Under the pieces are notes generated by a model. The model was not told the origin of the DNA, did no database searches, and worked only from the letters and a program-made list of their open reading frames with translations. From Chlamydiota bacterium (GTDB lineage Bacteria > Chlamydiota > Chlamydiia > Chlamydiales > Rhabdochlamydiaceae), in assembly GCA_027348355.1 (NCBI GenBank), contig DAIEPN010000164.1, positions 1 to 5,861 of the forward strand: 5,861 bases of DNA, given 5' to 3'. The translations under genes were made by a program, and so were the position numbers. Positions 1 to 4,697 of the stretch are shown one piece after another (the first letter of the stretch is position 1; every line of letters begins with the position of its first letter).

Positions 1-211
1 CTACAAGCCATGGGAATAGTTCATTGATCCCAATAAAATCATAGTATTTTTTACCAATCAGGTTTTTCCATTTTGCGCCTTGCTCTAAGTCATCTACCAA
101 AAGAAGGTTGTTAAATCCTTTATCGTTTAGGTAGCGAACGACTCCTGAACCGATAAAACCTGCGGCTCCCGTAATAACAATAAGCTGATCATCATATAGC
201 TTTTTTTTCAT
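1..211 (-). CDS. hldD: ADP-L-glycero-D-manno-heptose 6-epimerase, N-terminal part (runs off the left edge)
   Basis: Only the first 70 codons are present. They encode the start of an extended short-chain dehydrogenase/epimerase (Rossmann fold). A strand-forming stretch (LIVIT, 10-14) leads into the dinucleotide-binding GAAGFIG motif at residues 15-21. A second strand (LLLVDDL, 36-42) ends in acidic residues, followed by EQGAKWKNL (43-51). That last stretch matches the DNLKDGTKFVNL region of E. coli HldD as I recall it, which is why I prefer HldD to a generic NAD-dependent epimerase. HldD converts ADP-D-glycero- to ADP-L-glycero-D-manno-heptose in the cytoplasm for the LPS inner core. The ATG at 211 is the only good start; a weak AAGAG ribosome site at 217-221 overlaps the ispE stop, 8 bp upstream. 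The gene is probably last or late in the same transcript. The catalytic Tyr/Lys pair lies outside the window, so the substrate is inferred. Confidence 0.78.
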   Translation of the reverse strand, partial: MKKKLYDDQLIVITGAAGFIGSGVVRYLNDKGFNNLLLVDDLEQGAKWKNLIGKKYYDFIGINELFPWLV

Positions 212-219
212 ATTCACTC

Positions 220-1134
220 TTACAGGTTAGATGTTAAAGGCAATCGTTTATACCATTCATCCGTAGTACGATATATAAAATGTACAGGAAAAAACTGAAT
301 TCCGTCCAGCTTTGGCTCTATTTTTTTCTCACTCACGCAGAAAAACGCTGTTCCGCTTCCCGTCATAATGACTTCTGTAAATCCAAGGGATAGCAATTTC
401 TTTTTCAAAAAGGCTAGCTTAGGAAGCAATGTAAAAGCAGAAACTTCAAGATCGTTAAAATAAGAAGGATTTCCACTCGTAAAACTTTTTAGTATCTCTG
501 CAGGATCTCTTTGAGGTAAAAGATCCGGTTTGCAGTTCTTATAGACGGAAGGAGTAGAAAGCCCTTCTACAGGCTTCGCAATCCATAAGCTTTGCTTTTG
601 ATATTCAGGTATATCCTCAATAATTTCTCCTCTTCCCCTACAATAAGCTCTTCCAGACGAAAAGAAAAAGGGGCCATCTGAACTGATTTCAGAAGCCCAA
701 TCTTTCAATGTCTTTACAGATAGATATGGAGCGTACAGACATCTTAATCCCCACAGGGTTGAGGCTAAGTTACTACTTCCCCCACCAAGCCCTGCTTCGA
801 TCGGAATATTTTTTTCTATATGAAAATGCGCAAAAGCTGGAATTCCCGTTTTTTTTCTAAAGAGTTCTGCAGCTTTTATGACTAAATTAGAACTATCTGT
901 AGGAATTCGATGATCAGTGCAAGTGAGCACATCTTCTTCCGCTTTTAGTATATGCAGATAGTCTCCCAGATCGACCGCTTGGAAAAGGGAAGCAATTTCG
1001 TGAAATTGATCTTCCCTTTTTCGTAAAACTCGAAAAAAAAGATTGAGTTTTGCCGGAGAAAAAAGGACAAGCCGATCTGCTTGAACGCTGTCATGCAAAG
1101 AAGAAGTATCTAGAGTTCTTGTAGAAATTGTCAT
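220..1134 (-). CDS. ispE: 4-diphosphocytidyl-2-C-methyl-D-erythritol kinase
   Basis: This is a GHMP-family kinase of 304 residues that phosphorylates CDP-methylerythritol in the MEP (non-mevalonate) isoprenoid pathway, in the cytosol. The N-terminal substrate motif FSPAKLNLF is at 25-33, with the expected catalytic Lys29. The glycine-rich ATP loop PIEAGLGGGSSN is at 111-122. The catalytic Asp153 sits in SSDGPFFF (151-158), and the C-terminal GHMP motif MTGSGTAFF is at 257-265. About 20 residues precede the usual start of the family (E. coli and C. trachomatis begin a few residues before SPAKLN), but no alternative ATG lies in that stretch. The ATG follows the rplI stop with no spacer (TAA then ATG), and only a weak GAAGAG precedes it inside rplI, so translation is probably coupled. 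Several stretches look more like plant plastid IspE than like E. coli IspE. The identification is firm; the exact start is less so. Confidence 0.95.
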   Translation of the reverse strand: MTISTRTLDTSSLHDSVQADRLVLFSPAKLNLFFRVLRKREDQFHEIASLFQAVDLGDYLHILKAEEDVLTCTDHRIPTDSSNLVIKAAELFRKKTGIPAFAHFHIEKNIPIEAGLGGGSSNLASTLWGLRCLYAPYLSVKTLKDWASEISSDGPFFFSSGRAYCRGRGEIIEDIPEYQKQSLWIAKPVEGLSTPSVYKNCKPDLLPQRDPAEILKSFTSGNPSYFNDLEVSAFTLLPKLAFLKKKLLSLGFTEVIMTGSGTAFFCVSEKKIEPKLDGIQFFPVHFIYRTTDEWYKRLPLTSNL

Positions 1135-1647
1135 TTACTCTTCGATTTTTTGCACATCACTTTGTTCAGTTGGGGCTGCAACTTGGTTTTGCACAGGCTG
1201 ATCACTTACAACTTGCAATGTAAAGGAGGCTGGAACACCTTCATTTAATTTAAGCGCAATTTCAAACGATCCAACTGTTTTAATGGGTTGTGCCAATTGC
1301 ACATTCTTTCTCTCAAGTTGAATACCTTCCTTTTCCAACAAACGCACAATATCTAAAGAAGATACAGATCCGTACATATGTCCTTCTTGATCCACTTTAA
1401 CTTCGATCGAAAGAACTTTTCCTTGGATTTGCAGAGCCGCTTTCTCAGATTCTTTTTTATCTTCAATTGCACGTTTTTCTCTTTCTTCTTTGAGTTTAGC
1501 TTGCATACGCAGTGTTCTATTGTCTGCTGTAACCGCTTTCTTTTGTGGTAATAAAAAATTTCTTGCATAGCCTGGCTTTACACTCACAACATCACCGCTA
1601 CGACCTAAATCTTCCACATCTTCTAAAAGTAAAAGTTGATTTCCCAT
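1135..1647 (-). CDS. rplI: 50S ribosomal protein L9
   Basis: This 170-residue protein is ribosomal protein L9 of the large subunit, which binds 23S rRNA near the base of the L1 stalk. The N-terminal RNA-binding domain holds LLLLEDVEDLGRSGDVVSVK (5-24) and the signature GYARNFLLP (26-34). A charged, Lys/Glu-rich connecting helix spans about 45-75. The C-terminal domain includes HMYGSV (90-95) and the final strand around FEIALKLNEGV (128-138). The last 20 or so residues form a Gln/Glu-rich tail beyond the usual bacterial length of about 149. As I recall, the chlamydial L9 (about 167 residues) also has such a tail. A strong GAGGAGA ribosome site lies at 1653-1659, and rpsR ends 18 bp upstream. 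Its ATG at 1647 is well supported. Confidence 0.97.
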   Translation of the reverse strand: MGNQLLLLEDVEDLGRSGDVVSVKPGYARNFLLPQKKAVTADNRTLRMQAKLKEEREKRAIEDKKESEKAALQIQGKVLSIEVKVDQEGHMYGSVSSLDIVRLLEKEGIQLERKNVQLAQPIKTVGSFEIALKLNEGVPASFTLQVVSDQPVQNQVAAPTEQSDVQKIEE

Positions 1648-1665
1648 ACGTGTCTCCTCACTTGT

Positions 1666-1914
1666 TTAATTCTCACCAACAAAAGGCAATAAAGCCATAT
1701 GTCTTGCAATTTTTATAGCTTTAGCCAGCATTTTCTGATGATAAAAAGAAACGCCGGTGATTCTTCTTGGAATAATTTTTCCACGTTCTGTGATAAACTG
1801 AGAAAGAGTATCAATATCTTTATAATCGATTTCTTTCACACCTTCAGCAGTAAAAGGACATTGCTTACGTCTTTTAGAAAAACCAGCTTCGACTGGACTT
1901 TTTTTATAATTCAT
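1666..1914 (-). CDS. rpsR: 30S ribosomal protein S18
   Basis: Ribosomal protein S18 (82 residues) binds the platform of the small subunit as a heterodimer with S6. A basic N-terminus (SKRRKQCPF, 13-21) is followed by the family core: [10 protein letters not shown] (28-37), [15 protein letters not shown] (41-55) and a basic helix with [10 protein letters not shown] (69-78). Length and spacing match the family. Only one cysteine (Cys19) is seen, so this is not a zinc-ribbon form. The start has a strong ribosome site (AGGGGAG, 1918-1924), with its first base inside the TAA stop of rpsF. The two partner proteins are therefore encoded 9 bp apart and are probably made together. No priB or ssb gene lies between rpsF and rpsR, unlike in E. 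coli or many Firmicutes. Confidence 0.97.
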   Translation of the reverse strand: MNYKKSPVEAGFSKRRKQCPFTAEGVKEIDYKDIDTLSQFITERGKIIPRRITGVSFYHQKMLAKAIKIARHMALLPFVGEN

Positions 1915-1923
1915 ATACTCCCC

Positions 1924-2262
1924 TTATTGAGCTAGCATCTTAAATTCGATTTTATCTAATACTTTTTCTGTTCGTAGCGTTACGAAACGAATCAGATCTT
2001 CATTCAAATGATATTCTTTCCAGAGATCAACAATTTTGGAAGTCTCTGCGTTAAAGTAAATCACGTAGTAATATCCTTCGCGTTTCCCGTTAATTTCGTA
2101 TGCAAGTCTACGTCGACCTTGCTCGTGGATCTTCACAATTTCTCCACCAGTCTCAACGATCCCGGAAGTAATTTTCTCGAGAGCTTTTTGACGCGCATCT
2201 TCACTCAAAGTGGCATTCAAAATATACATTCCCTCGTATAAATTTTTTTTCTTTGCTGACAT
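1924..2262 (-). CDS. rpsF: 30S ribosomal protein S6
   Basis: Ribosomal protein S6 (112 residues) is the partner of S18 on the 30S platform. The ferredoxin-like fold is visible as NLYEGMYILN (7-16), a helix with SEDARQKALEKITSGI (20-35), GGEIVKIHEQGRRRLAYEI (39-57), REGYYYVIYF (61-70), and NEDLIRFVTLR (87-97). The last stretch is a hallmark of the family. The length equals that of the chlamydial S6 I remember, and the sequence is very similar. The ATG at 2262 lies 5 bp after the pth stop. The most likely ribosome site, AGGAGAA, is inside the 3' end of pth. I see no obvious CCG-containing hairpin of the kind that mediates S6:S18 feedback in other bacteria just upstream. Confidence 0.97.
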   Translation of the reverse strand: MSAKKKNLYEGMYILNATLSEDARQKALEKITSGIVETGGEIVKIHEQGRRRLAYEINGKREGYYYVIYFNAETSKIVDLWKEYHLNEDLIRFVTLRTEKVLDKIEFKMLAQ

Positions 2263-2267
2263 CTTTT

Positions 2268-2879
2268 TTATTCTCCTAATTTTTTCTCATTCTTGATCTT
2301 TTCTGTAGACCTACTGGTAAAAGCATATGTGATCTCTCCTTGAATCCAAAGGGTAAGAAAATTTACCACTTTATCAAAAAGAGGCGGAAAGTTCTCTACC
2401 TCGTCCTTAGTAAAATGTCCAAGGACATAATCGGCGAGCTCTCCATGCTCTCTATCTCCAATCCCAATGCGAACTCTTGCATAGTCTTTTGTCCTAACAT
2501 GGCTCTCTACACTTTTAAGGCCATTATGTCCTCCTACAGTCCCTCGCACTCTAAAACGAAAACTGCCTAAAGGAAGCGCTATGTCGTCACATACAACCAG
2601 AATGTCTGCGGCTGGAATCTGGTAATAATCCATGCATTGTCTTACAGAAATCCCACTATGATTCATATACACTGCCGGTATCAGTAAAAGCACTTTTTGT
2701 GAATTCACCTTCCCTATCGCTATTTCACTTTGCAAATGGGAAGCTCTCTGAAAAGTAAATCCATACTTTTTCGCAAATGCCTTTAAAGCGAGGACACCCA
2801 TATTATGCCTCGTATTTTCATAACCTATCCCTGGATTCCCCAGGCCAATGAGTAAGCGGCAGCTAGTTTCTTCTTTCAC
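2268..2879 (-). CDS. pth: Peptidyl-tRNA hydrolase
   Basis: This 203-residue Pth1-type enzyme cleaves the ester bond of peptidyl-tRNAs that drop off the ribosome, recycling tRNA. The active-site residues are all present and offset by +5 from E. coli: Asn15 in GLGNPG (12-17), Tyr20, His25 in TRHNMG (23-28), Met72-Asn73 (YMN), Asp98 (CDDIALP, 97-103) and Asn119 in GGHNG (116-120). RVRIGIG (135-141) and YVLGHF (151-156) are further family signatures. The basic C-terminal tail (about 189-203) is longer than usual. The start is GTG at 2879; ATT at 2882 is also in frame, and the next ATG is internal at codon 27, too late. I see no ribosome site before the GTG. Its distance of 8 bp from the rplY stop suggests translational coupling. 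Function is secure, start moderately so. Confidence 0.95.
   Translation of the reverse strand: MKEETSCRLLIGLGNPGIGYENTRHNMGVLALKAFAKKYGFTFQRASHLQSEIAIGKVNSQKVLLLIPAVYMNHSGISVRQCMDYYQIPAADILVVCDDIALPLGSFRFRVRGTVGGHNGLKSVESHVRTKDYARVRIGIGDREHGELADYVLGHFTKDEVENFPPLFDKVVNFLTLWIQGEITYAFTSRSTEKIKNEKKLGE
2271..2277 (-). promoter_or_regulatory. Ribosome binding site of rpsF inside pth
   Basis: The minus strand reads AGGAGAA, 8 bp before the rpsF ATG at 2262. The site is embedded in the last codons of pth, so ribosomes finishing pth may help start rpsF. Confidence 0.7.
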
Positions 2880-2887
2880 AATATATT

Positions 2888-3445
2888 TTAACGTTTTGCA
2901 ACAACCACAATGACTTCACTTGGGGCTGCTAGGGCTTTAACTCCTTTCGGCAATGTAATATCTGACAAACGCTTAGACTGTCTAATCCCTAAATCTTTAA
3001 CATCTACAAAGAATTCTGTAGGTAAATCTTTAGGCAAGCATTGTATTTTTACATAACGAGAAATTTGTCTTAAGAAACCACCAAGCTTAATCCCCGTACA
3101 TTCTGCAGCACCAGTGAAGCGAACCGGCACTTTTACGCTCACAAGAACATCATCATGAAGTCTTTCGAAATCTAGATGGAGAACACGGTACGTAGTAGGA
3201 TGATACTGGATATCTTTTACAATAGCGCGAAAACTTTTTCCGCCCTTGTTTAATTCGAAGACCGTAGTAGAAAGCATTCCTGGCTGGATCTCTCTAAGCA
3301 CAGTAGAAAATTCTGTTCCGTTGATGACAATGTTTTCACATTCTGTCCCGGGTGAATAAAGAATAGCGGGGATGTCCCCTTTGCGTCTGACTTCTTTTAC
3401 ATCGCTCTTTTTACGTCCTACGCGTTCAATCACAGTAAGTTTCAT
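2888..3445 (-). CDS. rplY: 50S ribosomal protein L25 (TL5/CTC type)
   Basis: This is a long-form L25 (185 residues): an N-terminal 5S rRNA-binding domain (about 1-92) plus the TL5/CTC C-terminal domain (about 95-185). Features are RRKGDIPAILYSPG (20-33), VKDIQYHPTTYRVLHLDF (76-93) and VPVRFTGAAECTGIKLGGFL (106-125). VKDLGIRQSKRLSDITLPKGV follows near 149-169. The sequence and length closely match the chlamydial L25 as I remember it. I chose ATG 3445 over an in-frame TTG at 3463 because a good GAGGGA ribosome site (3452-3457) sits 6 bp before the ATG, inside what would otherwise be the extension. The pair rplY-pth, 8 bp apart, is a common bacterial arrangement. prs ends 73 bp upstream; that AT-rich gap could hold a promoter, but no convincing one is seen. 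Confidence 0.95.
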   Translation of the reverse strand: MKLTVIERVGRKKSDVKEVRRKGDIPAILYSPGTECENIVINGTEFSTVLREIQPGMLSTTVFELNKGGKSFRAIVKDIQYHPTTYRVLHLDFERLHDDVLVSVKVPVRFTGAAECTGIKLGGFLRQISRYVKIQCLPKDLPTEFFVDVKDLGIRQSKRLSDITLPKGVKALAAPSEVIVVVAKR

Positions 3446-3451
3446 TTTTTG

Positions 3452-3457
3452 TCCCTC
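3452..3457 (-). promoter_or_regulatory. Ribosome binding site of rplY
   Basis: The minus strand reads GAGGGA here, 6 bp before the ATG at 3445. It decides the rplY start. A TTG start at 3463 would place this site inside the coding region and add six residues that the family lacks. Confidence 0.75.
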
Positions 3458-3518
3458 TAGCAATTACAAAATAAATTTTATCAATACAAAAGCAAAAGCT
3501 TCTATGCTCTGTGTATTT

Positions 3519-4457
3519 CTAATCAAATAGGCTGGATATGGAAGTAGCTGTCACGATAGAATGTATCGCTTTGCTAAAAAGACTCGCTATCGAAACAATC
3601 TGCAATTTAGGATGATGCAGAATATTTTCCGGCATAGCTGTAGTATTACTAACAAATATCTTTTCCATCGCACTTTCTTCCAACGCTTTTTCTAAAAAAA
3701 GGCCGTGAGTTATAGCAGCATACATTCTTTTTGCACCTGCATGCTGACACACTTTTGCTGCCTTCTTAAGCGTTCCGCCAGTCGAGCACATATCATCGAC
3801 AAAAAGAACATCTCTGTTCTTTACATCGCCGATTAAAGCATTTGCCTCGACTTTTTCTGCGCTTACGCGACGCTTATCTACTATTGCGAAGTCCCAACCC
3901 AAAACATGCGCAAATTCTCTGGCTAAACGAATGCTTCCAATATCCGGAGTGACTACAACTCCTTCTGTAATTCCAAACTCCTTGACGGCATTCGCAAGTA
4001 ATGGCCGCGCGTAGAGGTTGTCTACAGGAATATCAAAAAACCCTTGGATTTGCTCTGTATGCAAATCCATAGTAAGCACTCGCGTCGCACCTGCTTTTTC
4101 AAGCAAGTTTGCAACAAGTTTCGCTGTTATTGGCACTCTCGGTTTATCCTTACGATCTTGCCTTGCATACCCGAAATAAGGGATGACAGCAATGATCGAA
4201 CGGGCCGAGGCACGTTTTAAAGCGTCGATAAGAATCAACAATTCCATGAGATAGAAGTTGGGACATCGTGCGATACTTTGCAGAACGAATACATCCCTTC
4301 CACGGACATTCTCTAAAATTTGAACGCCTATCTCTTTATCTGGAAATGTCTCAATGAGCACTTTCCCTAGTGGAATCCCAAGTAAACTCGCAACTTCTTG
4401 TCCTAAATTTTCATGGGAGCTCCCAGAAAACAGCATAAAGTTTCGATTAGCTTGCAT
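3519..4457 (-). CDS. prs: Ribose-phosphate pyrophosphokinase (PRPP synthetase)
   Basis: The enzyme makes PRPP from ribose 5-phosphate and ATP, feeding nucleotide, NAD, histidine and tryptophan synthesis. Numbering from ATG 4457 (312 residues), I see PDKEIGVQILENVRG (39-53), PYFGYARQDRK (93-103, ATP-binding loop), RVPITAK (107-113) and DLHTEQIQGFF (131-141) with His133. VTPDIGS (169-175) and DKRR (194-197) follow, then the PRPP loop DDMCSTGGT (221-229). In the loop, Ser225 replaces the second conserved Asp of E. coli (DDMIDTGGT). Length is close to the 315 residues of E. coli. The start is uncertain: ATG 4457 has a weak AAGTGG 8 bp upstream, while GTG 4469 (four residues longer) has only a distant GAG. 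A tRNA gene lies just upstream on the same strand, so both are probably on one transcript. Function is firm. Confidence 0.95.
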   Translation of the reverse strand: MQANRNFMLFSGSSHENLGQEVASLLGIPLGKVLIETFPDKEIGVQILENVRGRDVFVLQSIARCPNFYLMELLILIDALKRASARSIIAVIPYFGYARQDRKDKPRVPITAKLVANLLEKAGATRVLTMDLHTEQIQGFFDIPVDNLYARPLLANAVKEFGITEGVVVTPDIGSIRLAREFAHVLGWDFAIVDKRRVSAEKVEANALIGDVKNRDVLFVDDMCSTGGTLKKAAKVCQHAGAKRMYAAITHGLFLEKALEESAMEKIFVSNTTAMPENILHHPKLQIVSIASLFSKAIHSIVTATSISSLFD

Positions 4458-4493
4458 GGGGGTAACCACTTAAGATCGCATCTCAATTAATTA

Positions 4494-4565
4494 TTGGGGT
4501 GGAAGGATTCGAACCTCCGCGTGGCGGTACCAAAAACCGCTGCCTTACCGCTTGGCGACACCCCA
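4494..4565 (-). tRNA. tRNA-Gln (anticodon UUG)
   Basis: The 72-nt minus-strand sequence folds as a full cloverleaf. It has a 7-bp acceptor stem beginning with U1-A72 and a D-arm containing GCCAAGCGGTAAGGC. The anticodon stem is GCGGT/ACCGC with loop TTTTGGT, giving anticodon UUG. A 5-nt variable loop and a T-arm with TTCGAAT between GGAGG and CCTTC complete it. The anticodon reads CAA and, by wobble, CAG. No CCA is encoded (AAT follows A73), so CCA must be added after processing. The discriminator base is A73, where E. coli tRNA-Gln has G73. The gene lies only 24 bp before the earliest possible prs start, so it is probably released from a shared transcript. Confidence 0.95.
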
Positions 4566-4584
4566 GCGTTTTACAAACAGGAAT

Positions 4585-4614
4585 ATACTAATCTTCAAGT
4601 AGATTTTATTGCAA
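4585..4614 (-). promoter_or_regulatory. Possible sigma70-type promoter for tRNA-Gln and prs
   Basis: On the minus strand, TTGCAA (4609-4614) and TAGTAT (4585-4590) match the -35 and -10 consensus at four of six positions each, with an 18-bp spacer. The predicted start near 4578 is about 12 bp before the tRNA. An overlapping TATATT (4582-4587) is an alternative -10. In AT-rich DNA such matches arise easily by chance. Confidence 0.35.
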
Positions 4615-4641
4615 CAGCCTTCTAAGGGTTCGTTTTTTTTG

Positions 4642-4671
4642 TTGTACTTTCAAACATTTTTTGAAGATAAT
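4642..4671 (+). promoter_or_regulatory. Possible sigma70-type promoter for glgA
   Basis: GATAAT (4666-4671) matches five of six bases of the -10 consensus. It is preceded at 18 bp by a poor -35, TTGTAC (4642-4647, three of six). The start would be near 4678, leaving a leader of about 20 nt before the glgA ATG. A small inverted repeat lies in the spacer. The site is a guess from position and the -10. Confidence 0.3.
4649..4665. repeat. Short inverted repeat in the divergent region
   Basis: TTCAAA (4649-4654) and TTTGAA (4660-4665) are perfect inverted arms around a 5-bp loop. It lies between the proposed -35 and -10 of glgA, so it could be an operator. The six-base AT-rich arms make chance likely, and it is too weak for a terminator. 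Confidence 0.3.
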
Positions 4672-4697
4672 CGCAAAAAACTCTACGAAGTAAAAAT

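Noticed and set aside
1353..1568. 71-codon minus-strand reading frame inside rplI
   Set aside because: It lies wholly within rplI in another frame, is Lys-rich from A-rich codons, and matches no family I know.
1699..1935. 78-codon plus-strand reading frame across rpsR
   Set aside because: Antisense to a clear S18 gene, Phe/Ser-rich as expected for the complement of A-rich coding sequence, with no ribosome site noticed.
2008..2241. 77-codon plus-strand reading frame across rpsF
   Set aside because: Antisense shadow of the S6 gene with no recognisable domain.
2340..2570. 76-codon plus-strand reading frame across pth
   Set aside because: Antisense shadow of a Pth gene whose active-site residues are all intact.
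3446..3518. Terminator or promoter in the prs-rplY gap
   Set aside because: I see only a 4-bp possible stem (AGCA/TGCT) and scattered partial promoter matches in AT-rich DNA, none with a good -35/-10 pair.
4471..4482. Minus-strand mini-frame ATG CGA TCT TAA between tRNA-Gln and prs, as a possible leader peptide
   Set aside because: Three codons can arise by chance; there is no ribosome site, regulatory codon run or attenuator hairpin.
4494..4565. Integration site (att) at the tRNA-Gln gene
   Set aside because: No integrase, no repeat of the tRNA 3' end elsewhere in the window, and the neighbours are core genes.
4617..4640. Terminator formed by CCTT/AAGG before an eight-T run in the divergent region
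   Set aside because: The stem is four base pairs with a 2-nt loop, too small, and no plus-strand gene ends upstream.
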